Shown here one piece after another: positions 1 to 9,439 of a stretch of DNA of 64,000 nucleotides (the stretch's first letter is position 1; each line of letters starts with the position of its first letter). Source of the stretch: Streptomyces bauhiniae (GTDB taxonomy: Bacteria > Actinomycetota > Actinomycetes > Streptomycetales > Streptomycetaceae). The notes under the pieces are model-generated. The model did not search any database. It was not told the DNA's origin and worked only from the letters and a program-made list of their open reading frames with translations. The stretch covers positions 124,001 through 188,000 of the forward strand of contig NZ_SRRT01000001.1 in NCBI RefSeq assembly GCF_004784475.1, given 5' to 3'. The position numbers and the translations under genes were made by a program.

Positions 1-250
1 CCGCCGCCACCGCGATCAGCGCGAGCCGCCGTGGCTGGCGCAACAGCTCGCCCGCCCACGCCCACCGCCGCGTGAACACCAGTGCCACGGCGACGAACAC
101 CAGGGACCACACCATCCGGTGCGCCAGGATCTCCATGGCCCCGGCCGGCTTCAGCAGCGGCCAGAAGAGGGGGACCAGCCCCCACATCCCGTACGCCGCG
201 ATGCCGTTCAGCAGCCCTATTCGGTGTTCACCCTTGGACGTCCCGGCCAC
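1..250 (-). CDS. rarD: RarD-like EamA-family permease (5' part only)
   Basis: This is the N-terminal 83 residues of an inner-membrane permease; the rest lies beyond the window edge. The start is GTG at 250, preceded by a strong GGAGGAG ribosome site five bases upstream. The protein opens with a short polar stretch and then a first membrane helix containing AAYGMWGLVPLFW, followed by EILAHRMVWSLVF. That pattern is the hallmark of the RarD subfamily of drug/metabolite transporters. The substrate of RarD proteins is not established; the name comes from chloramphenicol sensitivity in other bacteria. A hairpin at 297-361 separates it from the downstream-oriented reductase gene. Family assignment is confident, function is not. 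Confidence 0.8.
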   Translation of the reverse strand, partial: MAGTSKGEHRIGLLNGIAAYGMWGLVPLFWPLLKPAGAMEILAHRMVWSLVFVAVALVFTRRWAWAGELLRQPRRLALIAVAA

Positions 251-296
251 GGGCTCCTCCTTCTCGCAATCCGCCACGCGAGAACGAAGGTAACGC

Positions 297-361
297 CGCC
301 CCACCCCGCCTGTCATGCCCGTATCGCCATACGGTCATGACCGGAGAGGTGGGGTGGGGCG
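297..361 (-). terminator. Hairpin between qor-like gene and rarD
   Basis: Two 11-bp perfectly complementary arms (CGCCCCACCCC at 297-307 and its complement at 351-361) enclose a smaller inner hairpin (CCGTAT/ATACGG). It lies 12 bases past the reductase stop codon and before the rarD start. There is no T-tract, which is normal for Streptomyces terminators. Confidence 0.5.
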
Positions 362-372
362 CCAGGCCCGGT

Positions 373-1227
373 TCAGCCCTTCAGCCCCTCCTCCACCGCC
401 ACCGCCAGCGGCGTCGTCGGGCGGCCGATCAGCTTCGACAGCTCGCCGCCCGGCACCACCAGCTCGTCGCGTGCGATCGACGCGTCCACCCCGACCAGCA
501 TCTCCGCGAGTGCGTCCGGCAGCCCCGCGCCGGCCAGGATGCCCTTGAGGGTTTCTCCGGAGACGGACTGGTAGCTGATCGTCCGCCCGGTCCGTGCGCT
601 CAGCTCGGCCGCGTACTCGGCGAAGCCCCACGCCACGTCGCCGCCCAGCTCGTACGTGGTGTTCTCGTGGCCCTCACCGGTCAGCACCGCGACCGCCGCG
701 GCGGCGTAGTCGGCGCGCGCGGCGGAGGAGACGCGGCCCTCGCCCGCCGCCGTGACCACCGCGTCGTGGGCCAGCACGGGGGCCAGGTTCTCGGTGTAGT
801 TCTCGTGGTACCAGCCGTTGCGCAGCAGCGAGTACGGCAGTCCGGACGCGAGCACCGCCTCCTCCGTGGCCCGGTGGTCGTCGGCCAGCGTCGCGGTCAG
901 GGTGCCCGGCGCGCTGGTGTACGCGAGCAGCGCCACCCCCGCCGCCTTCGCCGCGTCGATGACGACCTGGTGCTGCGCCACCCGGCCCTTGTCGAACTCG
1001 TTGCCCGAGATCAGCAGCACCTTGTCGCCGGCCGAGAAGAGGCCGTCGAAGGTGTCGGGGGCGTTGTAGTCGGCGACGGCCAGCCGCACACCGCGCTCGG
1101 CGAACTCGGCGCCCTTGGCCTTGTCCCGCACGACGGCGGTGATCTCCTCGGCCGGAACCCGCTCCAGCAACTGGGCGATGACGTGGCGGCCGAGGTGTCC
1201 GGTGGCTCCGGTGACGACGATGCTCAT
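373..1227 (-). CDS. NmrA/QorB-type NAD(P)-dependent oxidoreductase
   Basis: A 284-residue atypical short-chain reductase. A Rossmann nucleotide-binding motif, GATGHLG, sits at residues 7-13, followed by the LLISGNE and YTSAPGT segments typical of the NmrA/QorB quinone reductase group. The start is ATG at 1227 with AGGAGA eight bases upstream; longer readings of the frame run back through the promoter region and are not credible. It is divergently transcribed from an HxlR-family regulator, with a shared operator between them. In other actinobacteria this pairing is a quinone or electrophile detoxification enzyme with its own repressor (for example QorR/Qor2 of Corynebacterium). The substrate is inferred, not seen. 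Confidence 0.85.
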   Translation of the reverse strand: MSIVVTGATGHLGRHVIAQLLERVPAEEITAVVRDKAKGAEFAERGVRLAVADYNAPDTFDGLFSAGDKVLLISGNEFDKGRVAQHQVVIDAAKAAGVALLAYTSAPGTLTATLADDHRATEEAVLASGLPYSLLRNGWYHENYTENLAPVLAHDAVVTAAGEGRVSSAARADYAAAAVAVLTGEGHENTTYELGGDVAWGFAEYAAELSARTGRTISYQSVSGETLKGILAGAGLPDALAEMLVGVDASIARDELVVPGGELSKLIGRPTTPLAVAVEEGLKG

Positions 1228-1278
1228 GGGGTTTCTCCTAAGGGATGTCGGGGTGATGTCACTAACCCTAGGAGAGGC

Positions 1279-1307
1279 GCTAACCAAACGACAGTACCCA
1301 CTTTCAA
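1279..1307 (-). promoter_or_regulatory. Probable promoter of the qor-like gene
   Basis: Read on the minus strand, TTGAAA (1307-1302) is followed after 17 bases by GTTAGC (1284-1279). The -35 element lies inside the inverted repeat at 1292-1318, so a bound repressor would block it. Confidence 0.4.
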
Positions 1308-1318
1308 GTAAGGTACTG
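1292..1318. promoter_or_regulatory. Inverted-repeat operator for the HxlR regulator
   Basis: CAGTACC at 1292-1298 and GGTACTG at 1312-1318 form a 7-bp inverted repeat with a 13-base spacer; an inner ACTT/AAGT pair is also present. The GTAC half-sites fit HxlR/QorR-type operators. It overlaps the predicted -35 of the reductase and the -10 region of the regulator, so autoregulation is expected. Confidence 0.55.
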
Positions 1319-1320
1319 CC

Positions 1321-1719
1321 ATGACGGTAAGTAAAGAGGTCAGCGACGCCCTGTGCCCGCAACGCCTGGTGCTGGAGCATGTGACGAGCCGCTGGGGCAC
1401 GCTCGTCCTTATCGAGCTGCTGGACCGCTCCTACCGGTTCGGGGAGCTGCGGCGGGCGGTCGGCCGCTGGGGCGGGCGCGAGGTCAGCGAGAAGATGCTC
1501 ACCCAGACCCTGCAGACCCTGGAGCGCGACGGCCTGGTCCACCGGGACGCCAAGCCGGTCATCCCGCCCCGCGTCGACTACTCCCTCACCGGCCTCGGCC
1601 GCGAGGCCGCCGAGCAGGTCAGAGCGCTGGCCCTGTGGACCGAGGACCGCCTGGACCAGGTGGAGAAGGCCCGCCGCGCATACGACGAGGCCCGGGAAGT
1701 GCGCTCCCGGGCCTCGTAA
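1321..1719 (+). CDS. HxlR-family redox-type transcriptional regulator
   Basis: A 132-residue winged-helix repressor. The HxlR core is intact: CPQRLVLEHV near the N terminus, RWGTLVLIELL, RFGELRR, then the recognition region VSEKMLTQTLQTLERDGLV and the wing PPRVDYSLT. A single cysteine, Cys12, lies where thiol-sensing members such as QorR and YodB carry their reactive cysteine. The mRNA may be leaderless: a -10-like TAAGGT ends six bases before ATG and no ribosome site is visible. It is divergent from the reductase gene and shares an operator with it. The likely role is derepression of that gene on quinone or electrophile stress; this is inference. Confidence 0.85.
   Translation: MTVSKEVSDALCPQRLVLEHVTSRWGTLVLIELLDRSYRFGELRRAVGRWGGREVSEKMLTQTLQTLERDGLVHRDAKPVIPPRVDYSLTGLGREAAEQVRALALWTEDRLDQVEKARRAYDEAREVRSRAS
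1687..1715 (+). terminator. Hairpin overlapping the 3' end of hxlR
   Basis: GAGGCCCGGGA at 1687-1697 pairs perfectly with 1705-1715 around a 7-base loop. It encodes the last residues of the regulator and precedes its stop codon. It sits between convergent genes and could stop transcripts from either side; there is no T-tract. Confidence 0.5.
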
Positions 1720-1728
1720 AAACTGACC

Positions 1729-2779
<1,051 letters not shown>

Positions 2780-2787
<8 letters not shown>

Positions 2788-4708
2788 CGATGGCCTCCTT
2801 GAGCGCGGTGGCGAGCTGTTCCGCCTTGAACGGCATGCCGTTGACCTGGTTGAACGAGCGGGCGTCGACCAGGTACTTCGCCCGGATCAGGGTGGCGAGC
2901 TGCCCCAGGTTCATCTCGGGGATCACGACCTTGTCGTAACCCTTCAGTACCTCGCCGAGGTTGGCGGGGAAGGGGTTGAGGTGCCGCAGATGCGCCTGCG
3001 CGATCGACTCGCCGGCCGTGCGCAGCCGCCGTACCGCCGCCGTGATCGGGCCGTACGTCGAGCCCCAGCCGAGCACCAGCGTGCGGGCGCCTTCGGGATC
3101 GTCCACCTCGATGTCGGGGACGTCGATGCCGTCGGTCTTGGCCTGGCGGGTGCGGACCATCAGGTCGTGGTTGGCCGGGTCGTAGGAGATGTTGCCCGTG
3201 CCGTCCTGCTTCTCGATGCCGCCGATGCGGTGCTCCAGGCCCGGCGTGCCCGGCACCGCCCAGGGGCGGGCCAGGGTGTGCGGGTCGCGTTTGTACGGCC
3301 AGAAGACCTCGGTGCCGTCCTCCAGGGTGTGATTCGGACCCTGGGCGAACTGGACCTGGAGATCCGGGAGTTCGTCGAGGTCCGGGATGCGCCACGGCTC
3401 GGAGCCGTTGGCCAGATAGCCGTCGGAGAGCAGGAACACCGGGGTGCGGTAGGTGACCGCGATCCGGGCCGCCTCCAGCGCCGCGTCGAAGCAGTCGGCC
3501 GGGGTGCGCGGGGCCACCACCGGGACCGGCGCCTCGCCGTTGCGCCCGTACATCGCCTGGAGCAGGTCGGCCTGCTCGGTCTTGGTCGGCAGACCCGTCG
3601 ACGGGCCGCCGCGCTGGATGTCGATCACCAGCAGCGGCAGCTCCAGCGAGACCGCGAGCCCGATCGTCTCGCTCTTGAGCGCCACCCCCGGCCCCGAGGT
3701 CGTCGTCACCGCGAGCGAACCGCCGAACGCCGCGCCCAGCGCCGCGCCGATGCCCGCGATCTCGTCCTCGGCCTGGAAGGTCCGCACACCGAAGTTCTTG
3801 TGCTTCGACAGCTCGTGCAGGATGTCGGAGGCCGGGGTGATCGGGTACGAGCCCAGGAACAGCGGAAGATCGGCCTGCCGGGAGGCGGCGATCAGCCCGT
3901 AGGCCAGGGCGAGGTTGCCGGAGATGTTGCGGTAGACACCGGGCGGGAAGGCCCGTGCGGCCGGCGCCACCTCGTAGGAGACGGCGAAGTCCTCCGTCGT
4001 CTCGCCGAAGTTCCAGCCCGCCCGGAACGCGGCCACGTTGGCCGCCGCGATGTCCGGCTTCTTGGCGAACTTCGTGGTCAGGAACTTCTCGGTGGCCTCG
4101 GTCGGCCGGTGGTACATCCAGCTCAGCAGCCCCAGCGCGAACATGTTCTTGCTGCGCTCGGCCTCCTTGCGGGAGAGGTCGAACTCCTTCAGCGCCTCCA
4201 CCGTGAGCGTGGTCAGCGGTACCGGGTGCAGGTGATAACCATCGAGCGAGCCGTCGTCCAGCGGGGAGTCGGCGTACCCCACCTTGGCCAGGGCCCGCTT
4301 GGTGAACTCGTCCGTGTTGACGATGATCTCGGCGCCGCGCGGCAGGTCGCCGACGTTGGCCTTCAGGGCGGCGGGGTTCATGGCGACCAGCACGTTCGGC
4401 GCGTCGCCCGGGGTGAGGATGTCGTGGTCGGCGAAGTGGAGCTGGAACGAGGAGACGCCGGGCAGGGTGCCGGCGGGCGCGCGGATCTCGGCGGGGAAGT
4501 TGGGAAGGGTGGAGAGGTCGTTGCCGAAGGACGCGGTCTCCGAGGTGAACCGGTCCCCGGTGAGCTGCATACCGTCACCGGAGTCCCCCGCGAACCGGAT
4601 GATCACCCGGTTCAGGCGCCGTACGTCCTTCGCTCCGCCCGGTCTGCGCTGCTCGCCCGCGGCGTTCTCGTCGGCCTGCTCCGCCGGGCTGCTGACCTGA
4701 CTGGTCAC
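2780..4708 (-). CDS. korA: 2-oxoacid:ferredoxin oxidoreductase, alpha (gamma-alpha fused) subunit
   Basis: A 642-residue subunit made of a gamma domain (about residues 32-230, starting RVIIRFAGDSGDG) fused to the alpha pyrimidine-binding domain with the signature SYPITPAS at 287-294. It partners KorB, which is encoded immediately downstream with an 8-base overlap. The start is GTG at 4708, preceded by a full AAGGAGGT site eight bases upstream; a longer frame back to 4840 lacks such a site. In aerobic actinobacteria this enzyme can stand in for 2-oxoglutarate dehydrogenase and feeds low-potential electrons to ferredoxin. Its closeness to a complex I operon lacking the NADH module is noted in the findings. 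Confidence 0.93.
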
Positions 4709-4853
4709 TGAACTGGACCTCCTTCGAGGCGGCCGTCCGGGGGCGGTCTTCCCCCGGACCAATCCCAGGGTCAACCCTACGTCGCTCAGGGTCGGCTTCC
4801 GAGGATCGCTTGGGTATCTCCCGTTATGTGGACTCGCCACAGTCTGGGTGCCG

Positions 4854-5570
4854 TCAGGAGTTCAGATAGGTCAGCACCGCCAGAACACGCCGGTGGTCTC
4901 CGTCGCTCGGGGTCAGGCCCAGCTTCATGAAGATGTTGCTGACGTGCTTCTCCACCGCCCCGTCGCTCACCACGAGCCGGCGGGCCACGGCCGAGTTGGT
5001 CCGCCCCTCCGCCATCAGCCCCAGCACCTCCCGCTCGCGCGGGGTCAGTGCGGCCAGCACGTCCTGCTTGCGGCTGCGGCCCAGCAACTGCGCCACCACC
5101 TCCGGGTCCAGCGCCGTACCACCCTGCGCGACCCGCTCCACGGCGGCGACGAACTCGCGCACGTCCGCCACCCGGTCCTTCAGCAGATAGCCGACGCCCC
5201 GGCTGGACCCGGCCAGCAGTTCGGTGGCGTACCGCTCCTCCACGTACTGCGACAGCACCAGCACCCCGAGGTCCGGGTGGCGGCCGCGCAGCTCCACGGC
5301 GGCCCGCACCCCTTCGTCGGTGTGCGTCGGCGGCATCCGGACGTCCGCCACCACCACGTCCGGCAGCTCGCCTTGGCCGGCCAGCTCCGCGATGGCGGCG
5401 AGCAGCGCCTTCGCGTCCGCGACCCCGGCCACCACCTCGTGGCCGAGGTCGGTCAGCAGCCGGGTCAGCCCCTCTCTGAGCAGCACCGAGTCCTCGGCGA
5501 TGACCACACGCACCTTGTTCTCCACGATTCCCCGAGCCCCCATACGCCTGTCGACAAGGAGGCCCAGCAT
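4854..5570 (-). CDS. LuxR/NarL-type response regulator
   Basis: A receiver domain with phospho-acceptor Asp76 (in VVVADVRMP) and the conserved lysine in YLLKDR, followed by a C-terminal LuxR helix-turn-helix ([22 protein letters not shown]). It follows two histidine kinase genes on the same strand, and the ATG at 5570 is only ten bases past the kinase stop codon, with GGAG five bases before it. Starts at 5543 (ATG) or 5525 (GTG) would remove up to 15 extra N-terminal residues and are equally plausible on family length. It is expected to be the output partner of one or both kinases. Confidence 0.85.
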   Translation of the reverse strand: MLGLLVDRRMGARGIVENKVRVVIAEDSVLLREGLTRLLTDLGHEVVAGVADAKALLAAIAELAGQGELPDVVVADVRMPPTHTDEGVRAAVELRGRHPDLGVLVLSQYVEERYATELLAGSSRGVGYLLKDRVADVREFVAAVERVAQGGTALDPEVVAQLLGRSRKQDVLAALTPREREVLGLMAEGRTNSAVARRLVVSDGAVEKHVSNIFMKLGLTPSDGDHRRVLAVLTYLNS

Positions 5571-5580
5571 TCCAGCTCCG

Positions 5581-6900
5581 TCAGGCGCGCCAGGGCAGTT
5601 CCGCGGTCACGACGGTCGGTCCGCCGGGCGGGGAGTCCACCACCAGGACCCCGTCGACGGCGCCGAGCCGCTCGGCCAGGCCCGCGAGGCCGGTGCCCCG
5701 GCTGGCGTCGGCTCCGCCGATTCCGTCGTCGCGGATTTGGAGCATGAGGTGGTGGGGGGTGTGCCAGAGGTCGAGGGTGGCGGTGTGGGCGTGGCTGTGT
5801 TTGCTGATGTTCTGGAGGAGTTCGCTGGCGGTGTAGTAGGTGATGCCTTCGATGGCGGGTGCGGGTCGGGTGGGGAGGTCGACGGTGAGGGTGACGGGGA
5901 CGGTGCAGCGGGCGGCGATGTGGGAGAGGGCTGCGTCGAGTCCTCGGTCGGTGAGGATGGCGGGGTGGATGCCTCGGGCGAGGTCGCGGAGTTCTTTGAG
6001 GGCGGTTTTGACTTCGCCGTGGGCTTCTTCGACCATGCGGGCGGCTGTTTCGGGGTCGTGGTGGAGTTTTTCCTTGGCGAGTCCGAGTCCCATGGCGAGG
6101 TTGACCAGCCGTGCCTGGGCGCCGTCGTGCAGGTCCCGCTCGATCCGGCGGAGGTCGGCGGCGGCGGTGTCGACCACGACACCCCGGTCCGACTCCAGCT
6201 CCTCCACGCGGGCCGTCAGCCGGGAGGGGCCGAGCAGCCCGCGCACCAGCAGCCCGTCCACCGTGGTCAGCGCCCGCAGCAGCCACGGGGTGAGCAGCGT
6301 GAACACCAGCCCGACCAGCGCGGTCGCGGTGATCTCGAAGGGGTTGTCCAGGTAGACGCTGTGGTGGTCGTCCCCGTAGAGCTGGATGCCGCCCTGCCCG
6401 GCCCACATCGGGAACACCCAGAACCACAGCGGATACGTCAGCAGCGCCCAGCCGTACGTCCAGAAGCTGATGGCCACCGAGAAGGAGAACACCGCCCACG
6501 GGAAGTGGACCAGCGCGTACACCAGGTGCCGCCAGGACGAGCCGCTCTTGAGCACCGCGCCGAGCCAGGGCAGCAGCCCCGGTCCGCTGGGCCTGAGCGG
6601 CTCCGGCGCGGCCACCCGCACCTTCAGCAGCGCCCCGGCCCGCGCCCGCTCCAGCGCCCCGAAGCCCCGGCAGCCGACCAGGGCCAGCGCGAGGACCGGT
6701 ACCCCGACGAAGGTCACCAGCAGGCCGGCGCCGAGCGAGATCATCGTGACCGTCCAGACGAACAGGGCGACGGCCACCGGCAGTCCGGTCAGCGCGTATC
6801 CCAGCATCCGCCAGGTCCGCGCCTCCAGCGGCGCCCGCAGCGCGGCGGGGAGGCGGTGGCGGGCCGGCTCGTCCCGGTACGGCGTGTAGTGCGTGGCCAT
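5581..6900 (-). CDS. Membrane sensor histidine kinase (HisKA_3 type), copy 1
   Basis: A 439-residue kinase. The N-terminal half has several membrane helices (about 33-80, 125-165 and 190-215) interrupted by loops, with little extracytoplasmic domain. A HisKA_3 dimerisation domain follows with phospho-acceptor His258 in [11 protein letters not shown], then a HATPase domain with N-box [10 protein letters not shown] and G-boxes DDGIGGAD and GTGLAGL. The start chosen is ATG at 6900; an upstream ATG at 6924 lacks a good ribosome site. The catalytic region is identical at DNA level to the neighbouring kinase over 407 bases, while the membrane halves differ. The signal sensed is unknown. Confidence 0.85.
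   Translation of the reverse strand: MATHYTPYRDEPARHRLPAALRAPLEARTWRMLGYALTGLPVAVALFVWTVTMISLGAGLLVTFVGVPVLALALVGCRGFGALERARAGALLKVRVAAPEPLRPSGPGLLPWLGAVLKSGSSWRHLVYALVHFPWAVFSFSVAISFWTYGWALLTYPLWFWVFPMWAGQGGIQLYGDDHHSVYLDNPFEITATALVGLVFTLLTPWLLRALTTVDGLLVRGLLGPSRLTARVEELESDRGVVVDTAAADLRRIERDLHDGAQARLVNLAMGLGLAKEKLHHDPETAARMVEEAHGEVKTALKELRDLARGIHPAILTDRGLDAALSHIAARCTVPVTLTVDLPTRPAPAIEGITYYTASELLQNISKHSHAHTATLDLWHTPHHLMLQIRDDGIGGADASRGTGLAGLAERLGAVDGVLVVDSPPGGPTVVTAELPWRA
5723..6129. repeat. 407-bp direct repeat, copy A (within kinase 1)
   Basis: This segment is identical base for base, by eye, to 7175-7581. Similarity ends abruptly at 5722 and continues with only a few mismatches to about 6200. 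Inside the tract the coding strand uses AAA, GAA, CAA, CGA and GGA codons that are rare in the flanking sequence. Confidence 0.9.
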
Positions 6901-7005
6901 CGGTGGTGTCCCCGTTCTCCTCATGTGGGCTTGCCTGCTCAGACTGCTGCGTGCGGCCGGGTGCGGGCCATGGCGTGCGTCCCCGTCTTGAACAGGGGGT
7001 TTTCC

Positions 7006-8205
7006 CTACCGTCCGGCGCGGCGCTCGTCCTCACGGTCCCGCCAGGGCAGCTCGGCGGTGATGACCGTGGGTCCGCCGGGCGGGGAGTCCACGACGAACA
7101 CTCCGTCCACCGCGCCGAGGCGTTCGGTGAGTCCGGCGAGTCCTGATCCATGGGCGGGGTCGGCTCCGCCTACGCCGTCGTCGCGGATTTGGAGCATGAG
7201 GTGGTGGGGGGTGTGCCAGAGGTCGAGGGTGGCGGTGTGGGCGTGGCTGTGTTTGCTGATGTTCTGGAGGAGTTCGCTGGCGGTGTAGTAGGTGATGCCT
7301 TCGATGGCGGGTGCGGGTCGGGTGGGGAGGTCGACGGTGAGGGTGACGGGGACGGTGCAGCGGGCGGCGATGTGGGAGAGGGCTGCGTCGAGTCCTCGGT
7401 CGGTGAGGATGGCGGGGTGGATGCCTCGGGCGAGGTCGCGGAGTTCTTTGAGGGCGGTTTTGACTTCGCCGTGGGCTTCTTCGACCATGCGGGCGGCTGT
7501 TTCGGGGTCGTGGTGGAGTTTTTCCTTGGCGAGTCCGAGTCCCATGGCGAGGTTGACCAGCCGTGCCTGGGCGCCGTCGTGGAGGTCGCGTTCGATCCGG
7601 CGGAGGTCGGCGGCGGCGGTGTCGACCACGACTCCCCGGTCCGACTCCAGCTCCGCTATCCGGCGCTCCAGCTCGTCCGACGGCGCCAGCAGCGCGCGGG
7701 CCAGCGCCCGGTCCACGTTCGCCAGACCCCGCGCCAGATAGCCCAGCACCGGCCACAGCACGAAGAACGCGACCATCATCGTGGTGAAGGTCAGCACGCC
7801 CCAGGGCAGCCGGATCAGGCAGTAGAGCAGCGACCGCCAGCCCACCGGGTCCCGCAGCGCCTGCCACAGCCGCCGCACCACCCCGCCGCTCCGGGCGAAC
7901 AGCAGCGGCGACGGTTCCGGCACCCGCACCCCGAGCAGCACGCGCACCCGCGCCCGCTCCAGCCTGCCCAGCAGCCGGGCGCCCAGCAGGGAGCCCGCCA
8001 GCAGCGGCAGCCCGAGTACCGTGACGGTGAGGCCCCCGCTCACGGACAGCACGGTGACCGCGTACACGAAGCCCACCACCGCCAGCGGCAGGTTCAGCAG
8101 GAGATGCGCGATCTCCTTCCAGGTGTGCGCGTCGAAGGCGAGCCGGGCGGACGGCGGACGGCCGGGGTCGCCGGCCGGTCCGGCGGCGGGAGCGGGAGCG
8201 GTCAT
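7006..8205 (-). CDS. Membrane sensor histidine kinase (HisKA_3 type), copy 2
   Basis: A 399-residue paralogue of the next gene downstream. It has an alanine/proline-rich cytoplasmic N terminus, membrane helices at about 32-80 and 128-160, HisKA_3 His209 in [12 protein letters not shown]-box [10 protein letters not shown] and G-boxes DDGVGGAD and GSGLAGL. A charged tail, DREDERRAGR, is absent from copy 1. The membrane halves of the two kinases are only loosely similar, whereas the catalytic halves are almost identical, which suggests that both phosphorylate the single response regulator encoded downstream. About 105 bases separate it from copy 1. No clear ribosome site is visible before ATG 8205. 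Confidence 0.85.
   Translation of the reverse strand: MTAPAPAAGPAGDPGRPPSARLAFDAHTWKEIAHLLLNLPLAVVGFVYAVTVLSVSGGLTVTVLGLPLLAGSLLGARLLGRLERARVRVLLGVRVPEPSPLLFARSGGVVRRLWQALRDPVGWRSLLYCLIRLPWGVLTFTTMMVAFFVLWPVLGYLARGLANVDRALARALLAPSDELERRIAELESDRGVVVDTAAADLRRIERDLHDGAQARLVNLAMGLGLAKEKLHHDPETAARMVEEAHGEVKTALKELRDLARGIHPAILTDRGLDAALSHIAARCTVPVTLTVDLPTRPAPAIEGITYYTASELLQNISKHSHAHTATLDLWHTPHHLMLQIRDDGVGGADPAHGSGLAGLTERLGAVDGVFVVDSPPGGPTVITAELPWRDREDERRAGR
7175..7581. repeat. 407-bp direct repeat, copy B (within kinase 2)
   Basis: Partner of 5723-6129, offset by exactly 1452 bases. It covers the dimerisation and ATP-binding portion of the kinase. Confidence 0.9.
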
Positions 8206-8310
8206 GGCGGCCAGCCTGCCGTGCCCGAAGGCCCGTACGCCATGCGGTGGACCGCCTTCCGGGCCCTGGGGAAAACCCCACCCCCGGCCTCGCTGGGCGT
8301 CACGGCCTGC

Positions 8311-8338
8311 TTACGGGCGCTTTATCAGGGCCTAGACT
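8311..8338 (+). promoter_or_regulatory. Candidate promoter of the nuo operon
   Basis: TTACGG (8311-8316), a 16-base spacer and TAGACT (8333-8338) lie about 90 bases before the nuoA start. The -10 is good and the -35 is weak. Confidence 0.4.
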
Positions 8339-8426
8339 CCCGTGCGTACGCAAACCTCCGGCCGCATCCGTCACACGATGCGCGGAGGCCACGGAGGACA
8401 CCCGGTCAGGGAGCGAGGGACGGACG

Positions 8427-8843
8427 GTGCGGGAGACGTTGGGGGTGACGACGGTCGCCGCGGGCGGCACCGGGTCGGACTACTTCGGGTCCTACTCGGT
8501 CGTGGGCCTGCTCGCCGTCGTCGGCGTGCTCTTCGTCGCGGCCGCCTTCGGCGCCGGCCGCCTGCTGCGGCCCGTCGTGCCGACCCCCGAGAAGCTCATG
8601 ACCTACGAGTGCGGCGTCGACCCCGTCGGGGAGGGCTGGGCCCACACCCAGGTCCGGTACTACGTCTACGCCTTCCTGTACGTCATCTTCGCCGTCGACT
8701 CGATCTTCCTGTTCCCCTGGGCGACGGTCTTCGCCGCCCCCGGCTACGGCGCGGCCACCCTGGTGGAGATGTTTATCTTCCTGGGCTTCCTCGCCGTCGG
8801 CCTGCTGTACGCCTACAAGAAGGGCGTCCTGACATGGACGTGA
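8427..8843 (+). CDS. nuoA: NADH-quinone oxidoreductase-type subunit A
   Basis: A 138-residue membrane subunit of respiratory complex I. It has three helices (about 20-43, 75-100 and 105-130) and the conserved loop [15 protein letters not shown], which is part of the quinone-site region. The GTG start at 8427 has GAGGGA about six bases upstream. It is the first gene of a ten-gene operon in which almost every neighbour overlaps the next by a few bases; its own end overlaps nuoB by ten. In Streptomyces this is the second, shorter nuo cluster, distinct from the full fourteen-gene one expected elsewhere in the chromosome. Confidence 0.93.
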   Translation: MRETLGVTTVAAGGTGSDYFGSYSVVGLLAVVGVLFVAAAFGAGRLLRPVVPTPEKLMTYECGVDPVGEGWAHTQVRYYVYAFLYVIFAVDSIFLFPWATVFAAPGYGAATLVEMFIFLGFLAVGLLYAYKKGVLTWT

Positions 8844-9439
8844 ATCCGGCCGCCCCCGAGCCGGTGCTGCTGCCCGAGCCGAAGCGTCTGGGCGCGCTCG
8901 CCCGGCTGGCCCCCGAGCCGATGAAGGTCGTCCTCAACTGGGGCCGCCGCTACTCGCTCTGGGTCTTCAACTTCGGCCTCGCCTGCTGCGCGATCGAGTT
9001 CATCGCCGCGTCGATGGCCCGCCACGACTTCATCCGGCTCGGCGTCATCCCCTTCGCGCCGGGCCCCCGCCAGGCCGACCTGATGGTCGTCTCCGGCACG
9101 GTCACCGACAAGATGGCGCCCGCCGTGAAGCGGCTGTACGAGCAGATGCCCGAGCCGAAGTACGTCATCTCCTTCGGCGCCTGCTCCAACTGCGGCGGGC
9201 CGTACTGGGACTCCTACTCCGTCACCAAGGGCGTCGACCAGATCATCCCGGTCGACGTGTACGTGCCGGGCTGCCCGCCGCGCCCCGAGGCGCTGCTCCA
9301 GGGCATCCTCAAGCTCCAGGAGAAGATCGCCCGCGAGTCGCTGGCCGAGCGGTACGGTTCCCGGCCGTCCGCCGCCGCGCTCCAGAGCGACCTGGTACGT
9401 CCGCCGGCCGTGCCCTCCGCGGAGGGGGGCGCGCGATGA
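8834..9439 (+). CDS. nuoB: NADH-quinone oxidoreductase-type subunit B
   Basis: A 201-residue peripheral-arm subunit that carries cluster N2, the terminal iron-sulfur centre that passes electrons to quinone. The ligands are all present: tandem Cys51-Cys52 in GLACCAIEF, Cys117 in [10 protein letters not shown] and Cys147 in VPGCPPRP. It starts at ATG 8834 inside the end of nuoA and overlaps nuoC by four bases (ATGA). NuoB normally packs against NuoD and NuoC; nuoD is missing from this operon, so a NuoD must come from elsewhere or the complex is unusual. Confidence 0.95.
   Translation: MDVNPAAPEPVLLPEPKRLGALARLAPEPMKVVLNWGRRYSLWVFNFGLACCAIEFIAASMARHDFIRLGVIPFAPGPRQADLMVVSGTVTDKMAPAVKRLYEQMPEPKYVISFGACSNCGGPYWDSYSVTKGVDQIIPVDVYVPGCPPRPEALLQGILKLQEKIARESLAERYGSRPSAAALQSDLVRPPAVPSAEGGAR

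Noticed and set aside
82..1311. Plus-strand 409-residue frame across the rarD-qor region
   Set aside because: Antisense to two well-supported genes; the product is Arg/Gly/Val-rich and lacks any recognisable domain.
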